From: Tenacibaculum sp. 190524A02b
Lineage (GTDB): Bacteria > Bacteroidota > Bacteroidia > Flavobacteriales > Flavobacteriaceae
Assembly: GCF_964036645.1 (NCBI RefSeq)
Contig: NZ_OZ038525.1
Location: forward strand, 4,220,001 to 4,284,000
Direction: 5' to 3'
Length of the DNA stretch: 64,000 bases
Positions 54,756 through 63,385 of the stretch are shown here, piece after piece. The notes below the pieces were generated by a model. That model saw only the letters and a list, made by a program, of their open reading frames with translations. It did no database searches and was not told the DNA's origin. Each line of letters begins with the position of its first letter. Within the stretch, counting starts at the first letter, position 1. Both the position numbers and the translations under genes were made by a program.

Positions 54756-54892
54756 GACTGCAAGCTTCAGCGAACCAACTGCAAACATCAGCGAACTGAG
54801 GGAAACCTTTAGCGAAGTGCGGGAATGTATCAGCGAACCGTGGGAAAGCCTTAGCGAAGTGTGGAAATGTATCAGCGAACTATGGAAAAGAT
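54756..54892 (+). repeat. 21-bp tandem repeat array, right part
   Basis: The rest of unit 8 and six more units (TCAGCGAACCAACTGCAAAC, TTAGCGAAGTGCGGGAAT and similar). They become more divergent to the right. About 14 units are present in total when joined to the left part. Confidence 0.85.
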
Positions 54893-54928
54893 ACTATTCG
54901 AGACTATTCACTAAAGAGTGTCCATTTA

Positions 54929-55291
54929 TTATTTTAGTTTTGAGTAATTATTTTTAAGCCAAACTTTTTTCCATATTCTTTTAAGAATAACAAAGGCTAC
55001 TTTTTTAGTATACACTTCTATAGAAAACGATTCGTAATTAAGAACCTTGTTTTCAGGAATATCAATCCGATATAATAAATTTAAAAAGGAATTGAAATCG
55101 TTAGTAATAAGCTGTGATACAATTTCCTCAATCGTTTCTTTAAGTTGCTGAGGTGATTGATTATTCTCTAAAGTAACATCAATACCCGCTAAATAAAAAT
55201 CTTTGTTCAGCTGATGAGTAAGCGCTTGGTATAGAGGTTCTTTAGAAACTCCAGTAAGTAAATCTAAGCTATTTTCATACGTAGGAGTCAT
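54929..55291 (-). CDS. Conserved hypothetical protein downstream of dnaE
   Basis: This 120-residue helical protein has no signal peptide and starts six bases after the dnaE stop, so it is probably co-transcribed with dnaE. It has the segments LDLLTGVSKEPLYQALTHQL and FLNLLYRIDIPENKV. I do not recognise the family, although flavobacteria often carry such a gene next to dnaE. The function is unknown. Confidence 0.6.
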   Translation of the reverse strand: MTPTYENSLDLLTGVSKEPLYQALTHQLNKDFYLAGIDVTLENNQSPQQLKETIEEIVSQLITNDFNSFLNLLYRIDIPENKVLNYESFSIEVYTKKVAFVILKRIWKKVWLKNNYSKLK

Positions 55292-55297
55292 ACTATT

Positions 55298-58200
55298 TTA
55301 ATTCAACTTATAATTAATAAACTGTTCGTCTAACGTTTTTAAAAGCTCATTAGAAATTTTAATCTTGGTATTTCTACTCGGTAAATTCAACTCAATTTTT
55401 TCCTCAGCATCCCAAATGGTAAAATGTAAACTTTGTGAACCTTTATTAGTAACAAATAAATGTTGTAAATCTTTTATAGTATTTTCTTTTACATCTTTCA
55501 GGGGCATGGTAATGGTAATTTTTTTACATAGTTTATCCATAATATCATGCAGTAAAGTAAACTCTGTAAAAGAAACTCTCGGATCTCCTTTCACGCCTTC
55601 TTTATTTGTCCAACCAGGTTTTACCATGGTTTTTACAAAAATAAAAGAATTTGGTACCAAGAAATGTTTATACCTTAAATACTCTTCACCAAAAATTCTA
55701 AATTCAAAACTGTCATTATAATCTTCTACCGTAAAGGCTGCCCAACCTTTTCCTGCTTTAGAAACTCTATGTTGAACATCGGTAACAATACCCGCAAAGG
55801 TTAAGGCTAAGCCTTCATACTTAGCTAAATCTTTATAATGTGTGAGTGTAGCATTACAAAACTTTAATTCATTTTTAAAATCATCTAAAGGATGTGCAGA
55901 AATATACATTCCGATTACTTCTTTTTCTCGGGCTAATAACTCCATAGTACCCCAAGTTTCACACTCAGGAATAATAGGCTCAGGAAGTTCAACAGCAGAA
56001 GCTTCACCAAATAAAGAAACCTGTGATGAATTTTGATTTTCTTGATATTTATTACCAAAACGTAACGCTTTTTCTAAAAAGGTTTGACTTTTTTCATCTT
56101 GTTCAAAATACTGAGCTCTATGTGTACTAACAAAAGAATCGAATCCACCTGCTAAAATTAAACCTTCAAACGCTTTTTTATTAGCAACACGTAAATCTAC
56201 ACGTTTAGACATATCAAAAATAGATACAAAATTTCCGTTTTCTTTGCGTTCATCTATAATTGCCTTTACAGCACTACTACCCACTCCTTTAATAGCTGCC
56301 ATTCCAAAACGTACTGCTCCTTCTTTATTTACAGAGAATTTAGAAAACGATTCGTTAACATCTGGTCCCAAAACTTCCAGTCCCATACGTTTACACTCTT
56401 CCATAAAGAAAGAAACCGTTTTAATATCGTTCATGTTGTTAGAGAGTACCGCTGCCATATATTCAGCAGGATAATGCGCTTTTAAGTAAGCTGTTTGATA
56501 GGCTACCCAAGCATAACAAGTAGAGTGCGATTTGTTAAAGGCATAGGATGCAAATGCTTCCCAGTCTTTCCAAATTTTTTCAAGCTTTTCTTCATTATGA
56601 CCATTAGCAGCAGCTTGCTCAACAAACTTAGGTTTCATTTTTTCAAGAACCGCAATTTGCTTTTTACCCATGGCTTTACGAAGTACATCGGCTTCACCTT
56701 TGGTAAAATCGGCTAATTTTTGAGACAAAAGCATTACTTGCTCCTGATATACTGTAATTCCGTAGGTTTCTGCTAAATATTCCTCCATAGCAGGAAGATC
56801 ATACTCAATAGGTTCATCACCATGCTTTCTTCTAATAAAAGAAGGAATGTATTCTAACGGTCCAGGACGATATAAGGCATTCATGGCAATTAAATCTGCA
56901 AAAACAGTTGGTTTAAGTTCACGCATGTATTTTTGCATTCCAGGAGATTCATATTGGAAGATACCTACTGTTTCACCACGTTGGAAAAGTTCATATGTTT
57001 TCTGATCGTCAATAGGGAAATTCTCAGGATCGAGCTCTACACCATGACGCGCTTTTACAATCTTTACCGTATCTTTAATAAGGGTTAATGTTTTTAACCC
57101 CAAGAAATCCATTTTTAGTAGTCCAGCACTTTCTACAACCGAGTTGTCGAATTGTGTAACGTACATGTCGGAGTCTTTAGCAAGAGATACGGGTACGAAC
57201 TTGGTAATATCATCCGGTGTAATAATAACCCCACAGGCATGAATTCCTGTATTACGAACTGAACCTTCTAAAATTCTGGCTTTATTAATGGTTTCGGCAG
57301 TTAAGTCATTTCCGTCAGATAACCGTTTTAATTCGTTCACCAATTCAATTTCTTCTGAACGAAGTTTTTCTTTCAAAGCTTTATCATCTAAAGAAAATAT
57401 CTTCTTTAGTTTCATGCCAGGAATCAACTTGGCAACTCTATCTGCTTCAAACAAAGGTAAATCTAGTACACGAGCCGTATCACGAATAGATGATTTTGCA
57501 GCCATGGTACCATAGGTAATAATTTGTGCTACTTGGTTGGCACCATATTTGTCAATTACATAATCCATTACACGACTTCTTCCTTCATCATCAAAATCAA
57601 TATCAATATCGGGCATGGATACACGTTCAGGATTTAAGAAACGCTCAAAAAGTAAATCGTACTTTATAGGGTCTATATTGGTAATCCATAAACAATAAGC
57701 AACCACACTTCCTGCGGCGGATCCACGACCTGGACCAACGGATACATCCATGTTTCGGGCTTCTCTAATAAAGTCCTCTACAATTAAGAAATACCCAGGG
57801 TATCCTGTTTTCTCAATAACTTCTAATTCAAAGTCTAAACGCTCGGTAATGTTTTCCGTTAACTCTCCGTAACGTTTTTTAGCGCCTTCATAGGTTAGGT
57901 GACGTAAGAAATTATTTTCACCTCTTTTACCACCATCTTCATTGTCTTTAGCATCTCTAAACTCTTCAGGAATATCAAAGGCAGGTAATAAAACGTCCCT
58001 AGCCAAAGTAAAAGGTTCTATTTTATCTACAATTTCTTGAATATTAATGATTGCCTCTGGAAGATCAGCAAACAAGGTCTTCATTTCTTCTGTAGACTTA
58101 AAGTAATACTCGTCATTAGGTAAACCATAACGGTAACCTCTTCCTCTTCCTTTAGGAGTTGCTTGTTTTTCACCATCTTTTACACATAATAAAATATCAT

Positions 58201-59626
58201 GTGCATTGGCGTCTTCTTTGTCAAGGTAAAACGTATTGTTGGTAGCTACTATTTTTACATCATGTTTTTTAGAAAATTCTAAAAGTGTTTTGTTAACTAC
58301 ATTTTCATCTTCTTGCCCATGACGCATTAACTCAATATATAAATCGTCGCCAAATTGCTCTTTCCACCAAAGTAAGGCCTCTTCCGCTTGGTGCTCACCA
58401 ACATTTAATATTTTACTTGGAACTTCACCATATAAGTTTCCTGTTAAAACAATTACGTCTTCTTTGTATTGTTTTACAACTTCTTTGTCAATTCTAGGTA
58501 CATAATAAAAACCATCTACAAAGGCAATGGACGACATTTTTGCAAGGTTGTGATATCCTCTTTTGTTTTTAGCTAAAAGAACTACTTGATATCCATTGTC
58601 TTTCTGACTTTTATCAGTATGATTGTTACAAATATTAAATTCACAACCAATAATGGGTTTTATAGGAGTTTCTGCTGATTTATTGTAACCCATTACTTCT
58701 TTCACAAAATGGAAAGCAGCCATCATGTTTCCCGTATCCGTTAAAGCAACGGCAGACATGCCGTCTTCTCCTGCAGCTTTTACAATATTACCAATTTGAA
58801 TAGTAGATTGTAAAACGGAGTACTGTGTGTGGTTATGTAAATGTGCAAACTGTACATCTTTTAAAGTGGCTAAACCTTCAGCAGTAGACTTAGTGGTAGA
58901 AGATTCACTTTCCGCAGATTTACGTTTACGTATTTTGTCACTTTCCTTTTTTAGGTTTAAGTGTTTTAAACCAATAACCTGAATAGGCATTGGGTTGGCT
59001 TCTGAATAACGCTTAAAATAATCAGACGGAACATCTAATTGTTCCTCGGTATATTGTTTTAAACGAATTAATTCTAAAAAACAACGCGTAGTGGCTTCCA
59101 CATCGGCAGTTGCATTGTGTGCTTCACCAAAACCGGTTCCGAATAAATGATTGTGTAATTCCGTAAGTGTAGGTAACTTAAATTTACCACCTCTACCACC
59201 AGGTATTTGACACATTTTAGCGGTATGTTCTGTACAGGTATCTAATACAGGTAATTCCGTTAGATTGTTTTCAACACCCAAACGATGAAATTCACAGCCC
59301 ATAATGTTAACATCAAAACCAACATTTTGTCCTACAACAAACTTTGCTTTTTGTAATGCTTCATTAAATAAAGTAAGTCCTTCATCTAATTCAATACCTT
59401 GTTCAATGGCTAAGTCTGTAGAAATACCATGAATTCTCTCCGCATCATAAGGAATGTTAAATCCTTCAGGTTTAATAAGAAAATCATTATGCTCAATTAC
59501 ATTTCCCATTTCATCATGCAATTGCCATGCAATTTGTATAGCTCTTGGCCAGTTATCGGTATCAGTAATAGGAGCATTCCAACTTTTTGGTAAACCTGTT
59601 GTTTCTGTGTCAAAAATTAAATACAT
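55298..59626 (-). CDS. dnaE: DNA polymerase III alpha subunit with N-terminal DEDD exonuclease
   Basis: ATG at 59626 (MYLIFDTETTGLP) is chosen over 59671, because a TATTTTTG -7 box at 59677-59670 would place the transcript start beyond 59671. The 1442-residue protein is the replicative polymerase. Residues about 1-200 are a DnaQ-like exonuclease with DTETTG, HGIS and HNATADVEAT motifs. A PHP domain starts near AHLHNHTQYSVL (about residue 265). The polymerase core has MPDIDIDFDD. A C-terminal OB segment is near LTFAGIVTDVQHR (about 1270). The usual DnaE is about 1160 residues, so the excess is the fused proofreading-like domain known from Bacteroidota. Confidence 0.97.
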   Translation of the reverse strand: MYLIFDTETTGLPKSWNAPITDTDNWPRAIQIAWQLHDEMGNVIEHNDFLIKPEGFNIPYDAERIHGISTDLAIEQGIELDEGLTLFNEALQKAKFVVGQNVGFDVNIMGCEFHRLGVENNLTELPVLDTCTEHTAKMCQIPGGRGGKFKLPTLTELHNHLFGTGFGEAHNATADVEATTRCFLELIRLKQYTEEQLDVPSDYFKRYSEANPMPIQVIGLKHLNLKKESDKIRKRKSAESESSTTKSTAEGLATLKDVQFAHLHNHTQYSVLQSTIQIGNIVKAAGEDGMSAVALTDTGNMMAAFHFVKEVMGYNKSAETPIKPIIGCEFNICNNHTDKSQKDNGYQVVLLAKNKRGYHNLAKMSSIAFVDGFYYVPRIDKEVVKQYKEDVIVLTGNLYGEVPSKILNVGEHQAEEALLWWKEQFGDDLYIELMRHGQEDENVVNKTLLEFSKKHDVKIVATNNTFYLDKEDANAHDILLCVKDGEKQATPKGRGRGYRYGLPNDEYYFKSTEEMKTLFADLPEAIINIQEIVDKIEPFTLARDVLLPAFDIPEEFRDAKDNEDGGKRGENNFLRHLTYEGAKKRYGELTENITERLDFELEVIEKTGYPGYFLIVEDFIREARNMDVSVGPGRGSAAGSVVAYCLWITNIDPIKYDLLFERFLNPERVSMPDIDIDFDDEGRSRVMDYVIDKYGANQVAQIITYGTMAAKSSIRDTARVLDLPLFEADRVAKLIPGMKLKKIFSLDDKALKEKLRSEEIELVNELKRLSDGNDLTAETINKARILEGSVRNTGIHACGVIITPDDITKFVPVSLAKDSDMYVTQFDNSVVESAGLLKMDFLGLKTLTLIKDTVKIVKARHGVELDPENFPIDDQKTYELFQRGETVGIFQYESPGMQKYMRELKPTVFADLIAMNALYRPGPLEYIPSFIRRKHGDEPIEYDLPAMEEYLAETYGITVYQEQVMLLSQKLADFTKGEADVLRKAMGKKQIAVLEKMKPKFVEQAAANGHNEEKLEKIWKDWEAFASYAFNKSHSTCYAWVAYQTAYLKAHYPAEYMAAVLSNNMNDIKTVSFFMEECKRMGLEVLGPDVNESFSKFSVNKEGAVRFGMAAIKGVGSSAVKAIIDERKENGNFVSIFDMSKRVDLRVANKKAFEGLILAGGFDSFVSTHRAQYFEQDEKSQTFLEKALRFGNKYQENQNSSQVSLFGEASAVELPEPIIPECETWGTMELLAREKEVIGMYISAHPLDDFKNELKFCNATLTHYKDLAKYEGLALTFAGIVTDVQHRVSKAGKGWAAFTVEDYNDSFEFRIFGEEYLRYKHFLVPNSFIFVKTMVKPGWTNKEGVKGDPRVSFTEFTLLHDIMDKLCKKITITMPLKDVKENTIKDLQHLFVTNKGSQSLHFTIWDAEEKIELNLPSRNTKIKISNELLKTLDEQFINYKLN

Positions 59627-59669
59627 CTGCGCAGTTTTCTTATTGAAGAATTGTAATAAAGCAAAGTGC

Positions 59670-59677
59670 AAAAATAC
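59670..59677 (-). promoter_or_regulatory. -7 box of the dnaE promoter
   Basis: On the minus strand TATTTTTG fits TAnnTTTG. It lies about 45 bases before ATG 59626. The -33 element is weak (TTTTC near 59700). Confidence 0.5.
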
Positions 59678-59808
59678 GAAGAAATTAGTAGTTGAAAACT
59701 AGAAGTTATTAACGGTGGCTTTATAGTCTAAAATGTTGACATTCTGTTTGAATAACTACCTGATTTTAATAAGAAAAAATTGCTAAAAATAAAACTGCTA
59801 AAAAGTGG

Positions 59809-59837
59809 TTGATTATCAATTAATAAAGTTACATTTG
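59809..59837 (+). promoter_or_regulatory. Promoter of the cold-shock gene
   Basis: TTG at 59809-59811 and TACATTTG at 59830-59837, 18 bases apart, fit the Bacteroidota promoter. It also fixes the start of the cold-shock gene at 59862 rather than further upstream. Confidence 0.65.
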
Positions 59838-59861
59838 CATTTTAATATAATATTTTTTACA

Positions 59862-60053
59862 ATGAAACAAGGAACGGTAAAGTTCTTTAACGAATCTAAA
59901 GGTTTTGGATTCATTATTGAATCAAACTCAAACACAGAACATTTTGTACACGTATCAGGTTTAATCGATGAGGTTAGAGAAGGTGATACTGTTGAGTTTG
60001 AACTTAAAGAAGGAAAAAAAGGATTAAACGCTGTAAGTGTTAGAGTAATTTAA
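59862..60053 (+). CDS. Cold-shock domain protein
   Basis: ATG 59862 gives 63 residues, MKQGTVKFFNESKGFGFI..., with the RNP1 motif KGFGFI and RNP2-like FVHVSG of the CspA family. The five-stranded barrel binds single-stranded nucleic acid and melts RNA structure. The longer frame from 59805 overlaps the promoter and is rejected. A terminator follows at 60079. Confidence 0.95.
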   Translation: MKQGTVKFFNESKGFGFIIESNSNTEHFVHVSGLIDEVREGDTVEFELKEGKKGLNAVSVRVI

Positions 60054-60078
60054 TATACCACAACATTTTAATTTTTTT

Positions 60079-60105
60079 AAGCATCTGTGTTTCAGGTGCT
60101 TTTTT
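60079..60105 (+). terminator. Terminator after the cold-shock gene
   Basis: AAGCATCTG at 60079-60087 pairs with CAGGTGCTT at 60093-60101, followed by a T run. Confidence 0.8.
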
Positions 60106-60151
60106 ATTGTAAAAAGATTGTTTTAGAGAAGGTAGTGTAGAAAAAAAGTTA

Positions 60152-60195
60152 TACATTTGCGCACTTAAAATTTATAATCAAGGTACGTGTACCTT
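60152..60195 (+). promoter_or_regulatory. rpsP promoter -7 box and leader palindrome
   Basis: TACATTTG at 60152-60159 fits the -7 element; the -33 element is not obvious. The palindrome AAGGTACGTGTACCTT at 60180-60195 lies in the expected leader, 14 bases before the ATG at 60209. Confidence 0.55.
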
Positions 60196-60208
60196 AAAAA
60201 TTAAAATT

Positions 60209-60712
60209 ATGCCTGTAAAAATTAGATTACAAAGACACGGTAAAAAAGGAAAACCATTTTATTGGGTAGTAGCTGCAGATAGCAGATCTAAAAGAGATGG
60301 TCGTTTCTTAGAAAAAATTGGAACGTACAATCCTAATACTAACCCTGCTACTATTGACTTAAACGTTGATAGCGCTGTAAAGTGGTTACAAAATGGTGCG
60401 CAACCAACAGATACTGCAAGAGCTATTTTATCTTATAAAGGAGCAATGCTAAAAAATCATTTAGCAGGAGGTGTAAGAAAAGGTGCGTTAACTGAAGAGC
60501 AAGCTGAGGCTAAATTCAAAGCTTGGTTAGAAGAAAAAGAATCTAAAGTAGCTGGGAAGTCTGAAGGTTTAGCAAAAGCTAAAGAAGATGCTAAAGCAAA
60601 AGCTTTAGAAGCTGAAAAAGCTGTAAATGAAGCTCGTATTGCTGCAAAAGCACCAGTAGTAGAGGATAGCGAAGATGCTACAACTGAGAACGGAGCGGAT
60701 AGCGAAGAGTAA
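60209..60712 (+). CDS. rpsP: 30S ribosomal protein S16
   Basis: [34 protein letters not shown] and [12 protein letters not shown] are the S16 signature. The first 90 or so residues form the ribosomal domain. About 75 additional residues rich in Ala, Glu and Lys extend the C-terminus, as in many Bacteroidota. S16 is needed for 30S assembly. The gene starts the rpsP-rimM unit. Confidence 0.97.
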   Translation: MPVKIRLQRHGKKGKPFYWVVAADSRSKRDGRFLEKIGTYNPNTNPATIDLNVDSAVKWLQNGAQPTDTARAILSYKGAMLKNHLAGGVRKGALTEEQAEAKFKAWLEEKESKVAGKSEGLAKAKEDAKAKALEAEKAVNEARIAAKAPVVEDSEDATTENGADSEE

Positions 60713-60726
60713 AAACGTGTAAGACG

Positions 60727-61263
60727 ATGATGCAGAAAAAAGAAGAATGCTTTTATTTAGGCAAAATCGTTAAAAAACATAGTTTTAAAGGGGAAGTCGT
60801 AATCAAATTAGATACGGATGAACCTGAACTTTACAAAAATATGGAATCAGTTTTTGTCGATTTAGGCAATAATCTGGTTCCTTTTTTTATTGAAAAATCT
60901 TCTTTAAGTAGAGGGACAATGCTTCGAGTGAAGTTTGAGGATGTAGATACAGAACAGGATGCAGAAGCAATTTTACGCGCTGGTATTTATTTACCGTTAA
61001 ATTTACTACCAAAATTATCGGGTAATAAATTTTATTATCATGAAGTAATAGGATTTAAAGTAGTAGATGCCGCTTTTGGAGAGGTAGGAGTTATTAGAAA
61101 TATTAACGATACTTCTGCGCAACCATTGTTTGAGATTGAAAGAGACGAAAAAGAAATATTTATACCTATGATTGATGACTTTATCAAGAAGGTAGATAGA
61201 AATTCACAAACTATAGAAGTGGAAACACCAGAAGGATTAATAGATCTTTATATTAATCAATAA
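60727..61263 (+). CDS. rimM: Ribosome maturation factor RimM
   Basis: This 178-residue protein has an N-terminal barrel (FYLGKIVKKHSFKGEVVIKL) and a PRC-barrel-like second half (FYYHEVIGFKVVDA, FIPMIDDFIKKVD). RimM assists processing of 16S rRNA and S19-region assembly. ATG at 60727 or 60730 could be used. The gene is 14 bases after rpsP, the usual partner. Confidence 0.95.
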   Translation: MMQKKEECFYLGKIVKKHSFKGEVVIKLDTDEPELYKNMESVFVDLGNNLVPFFIEKSSLSRGTMLRVKFEDVDTEQDAEAILRAGIYLPLNLLPKLSGNKFYYHEVIGFKVVDAAFGEVGVIRNINDTSAQPLFEIERDEKEIFIPMIDDFIKKVDRNSQTIEVETPEGLIDLYINQ

Positions 61264-61337
61264 CTGTATTATTATTTAAAGAGTGTTTGGGGTTTTACTA
61301 AGATAATTTAAAGGGGAAAACCTTAGTAGTTAAAAAC

Positions 61338-61520
61338 TCATGCTTTATTTACTCTTTTTACATCTGTTATTTGGTAGTTTGTACCGTTAAAATTTTTTTT
61401 AATCAATACATTCTCTAGCCAATACACAGAACCGTTGTAAAATAAAGGTAATAGTAAAAATTTTTCACGTTTCCTTTTGCTAAAACAAGGAGCTTTTCTT
61501 TTAGATAGTGTTAGTTTCAT
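61338..61520 (-). CDS. Small basic conserved hypothetical protein
   Basis: This 60-residue protein begins MKLTLSKRKAPCFSKRKREKF and ends in charged residues, with an aromatic middle (LPLFYNGSVYWLENVLI). It has a good promoter of its own at 61582-61612, which supports a real gene. The function is unknown; many flavobacteria have a similar small basic protein. Confidence 0.65.
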   Translation of the reverse strand: MKLTLSKRKAPCFSKRKREKFLLLPLFYNGSVYWLENVLIKKNFNGTNYQITDVKRVNKA

Positions 61521-61581
61521 TTGGTTTTAACTTAAAAAGCTTTCTTTGGGTTAATAAATATTGTGGGGACTAAATATGCAA

Positions 61582-61612
61582 CAAAGATATTGGATTTAAG
61601 GAATTGGCAAAA
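61582..61612 (-). promoter_or_regulatory. Promoter of the small minus-strand gene
   Basis: On the minus strand a TTTTG at 61612-61608 precedes TATCTTTG at 61589-61582 by 18 bases, as in the TTTG/TAnnTTTG type. Confidence 0.65.
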
Positions 61613-61643
61613 TGTTAAAAAGTTAAAACTATCAAAATAGCAG

Positions 61644-62072
61644 TTATTTGTTGGTAGCCATGTAATTTATGATGTCTTCTATAGCTGAGTTAGATAAATG
61701 TTTTTTATAGTGCAATCCGTTAGTGCCATTAAATTCTTCCTTTAAAGCAATGGCGTCTTTGTTTCCTGCTTTGATTAGTGAGTCTTCATTTTTAATAAAA
61801 GCCATTAAAAAAGTTTTAGAACGTCTTTCTGTTATACCTCTAATTAAATCAGGACATTGTTTTTTATTTATTTTATGACAGTTGTTACAACTTTCACTTT
61901 TAAAAAGCTCTTTACCTCTAATTACGGATTGTATTTGCTGTTTTCTAATAATAGTAATAGCTATTTTTTTGGGATGTTTTTGACTCACTTGAATATTGAC
62001 TACCCAAACAATACCTAAAAAAAGCAGTAGAGCAATTATGAATAAATGGACGTTACTTTCTTTTGAGTACAT
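61644..62072 (-). CDS. Single-haem cytochrome c domain protein
   Basis: This 142-residue protein has an N-terminal membrane anchor (about residues 10-27) and the haem motif CNNCHK at about residues 58-63. KKQCPDLIRG and a C-terminal helix with IINYMATNK follow. The methionine ligand is probably one of those near the C-terminus. It would face the periplasm as an electron carrier. It is 38 bases downstream of the GNAT gene and may be co-transcribed. Confidence 0.82.
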   Translation of the reverse strand: MYSKESNVHLFIIALLLFLGIVWVVNIQVSQKHPKKIAITIIRKQQIQSVIRGKELFKSESCNNCHKINKKQCPDLIRGITERRSKTFLMAFIKNEDSLIKAGNKDAIALKEEFNGTNGLHYKKHLSNSAIEDIINYMATNK

Positions 62073-62110
62073 GATAAGTTTAAAGCGATGGGTTTGAGTT
62101 TTTGTAATTG

Positions 62111-62614
62111 TTAAAAACGATATTCAAATACACTGTCTTCTTCTCCTTCATGAATTTCTTGCAAGCCAATATAGGAGAATCCTAAAGTGGTTAGTACTTT
62201 TTGAGAAGCCTTGTTTTCTGGCATAGTAAAAGCAATGATTTTATTTTGTTTTAAGGTTTTTTTAGCATATTCCATTATGCATTGAGTAGCTTCTACAGCA
62301 TATCCTTTTCCTCTTCCTTTAGGTAAAAAGGCATAGCCTACATCAAAAAAGTCAGTCTTATCTCGTTTTAAAATACTGGAAGTACCAATAGCTTCCTTAG
62401 TTTCTTTTTCAATAACAGTAAAAAAACCTAAGCCATCCTTACATAATTTAGGAATCATGGTGTTTTGTAGAAACTCTTTGGTTTCTTCTTCTGATTTTAA
62501 GTTTTTATCGTTTATGTATTTAATAAAGTCGGGATCACTGAACAAAGCAAAATAAAAAGCAGCGTCCTCGGCTTGTACTTCTTTTAAAATCAATCTTTTT
62601 GTGTGTAAAATCAT
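62111..62614 (-). CDS. GNAT-family acetyltransferase (RimJ/RimL type)
   Basis: This 167-residue protein has the pattern TKRLILKEVQAEDAAFYFAL, DVGYAFLPKGRGKGYAVEA (acetyl-CoA-binding motif A) and ENKASQKVLTTLGF, characteristic of acetyltransferases that modify protein or small-molecule amines. The size is normal. Its substrate is unknown. It is divergent from the PhnA-like gene at 62676. Confidence 0.9.
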   Translation of the reverse strand: MILHTKRLILKEVQAEDAAFYFALFSDPDFIKYINDKNLKSEEETKEFLQNTMIPKLCKDGLGFFTVIEKETKEAIGTSSILKRDKTDFFDVGYAFLPKGRGKGYAVEATQCIMEYAKKTLKQNKIIAFTMPENKASQKVLTTLGFSYIGLQEIHEGEEDSVFEYRF

Positions 62615-62646
62615 GCCTTAAAAATAGATAAATTCAAATAAAAACG

Positions 62647-62654
62647 TACATTTG
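62647..62654 (+). promoter_or_regulatory. -7 box of the PhnA-like gene promoter
   Basis: TACATTTG at 62647-62654, 22 bases before ATG 62676. It is the same box as for the cold-shock gene and rpsP. No clear -33 element was seen. Confidence 0.5.
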
Positions 62655-62675
62655 CCACTTTAAAATTATCATAAA

Positions 62676-63266
62676 ATGGGGTTGTTATTGGAGTTACAAG
62701 AAAGGAGTGGTAAACAATGCGAGCTATGCGCAGCAAAATCTGATTTAGAAATTTATGAAGTACCGCCTATATCTACAGGAGGTGTAGATGGTAGTTTGCT
62801 AGCCTGTACTACTTGTATAGAGCAAATAAACAATCCTGAAACTATGGATGCAAACCATTGGCGTTGTTTAAACGACAGTATGTGGAGCGAGTTTAGGGCT
62901 GTAAAAGTGGTAGCTTGGCGTATGTTACACCGTTTAAAAAAGGAAGGTTGGCCGCAAGACTTGTTAGATATGCTGTATTTAGATGATGAAGAAGTACGTT
63001 TTGCTGAAGCTACTGGAGAACATTTAGACGAAAGTGAAAAGGTAATTCATAGAGATGTAAACGGTACAGTATTACAAGCAGGAGATAATGTAGTGTTGAT
63101 AAAAGATTTAAAAGTAAAAGGATCTAGTATGGTAGCCAAGCAAGGAACGGCTGTACGTAGAATATCTTTAGACCCTGAAAATGCTAGGTATATTGAAGGG
63201 AAAGTAAACGGTATACAAATAGTAATTGTGACCGAGTATGTTAAGAAAATGGCAGATAAAGAGTAA
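62676..63266 (+). CDS. PhnA/YjdM-like zinc-ribbon protein
   Basis: This 196-residue protein begins with a zinc-ribbon-like part, CELCAAKSDL...CTTC (cysteines at about residues 15, 18, 42 and 45). It ends in the PhnA domain, LQAGDNVVLIKDLKVKG and VKGSSMVAKQGTAV. The family was once named for phosphonate use, but its function remains unclear. The size is typical for Bacteroidota members. Confidence 0.9.
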   Translation: MGLLLELQERSGKQCELCAAKSDLEIYEVPPISTGGVDGSLLACTTCIEQINNPETMDANHWRCLNDSMWSEFRAVKVVAWRMLHRLKKEGWPQDLLDMLYLDDEEVRFAEATGEHLDESEKVIHRDVNGTVLQAGDNVVLIKDLKVKGSSMVAKQGTAVRRISLDPENARYIEGKVNGIQIVIVTEYVKKMADKE

Positions 63267-63385
63267 AATAACAAAGAAAAGAACGAGTGTATTGCTTAAA
63301 AGAACTACTTCAGTGAAAATTATTGAATTGCTAGTTTTCAACAGATAATTAATAAAAAATAGACATAAATTAAATACAAATACTC

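Noticed and set aside
53203..54892. CRISPR array
   Set aside because: Units are directly adjacent with no spacers and no cas genes nearby.
59627..59671. Longer start of DnaE at 59671
   Set aside because: A -7 promoter box lies at 59677-59670 and the conserved exonuclease start is MYLIFDTETTG at 59626.
59805..59861. Longer start of the cold-shock protein at 59805
   Set aside because: This part overlaps the promoter elements, and the family starts at MKQGTVKFF.
61280..61330. Terminator after rimM
   Set aside because: Only a six-base stem (ACTAAG/CTTAGT) with a long loop and no clear T run was found.
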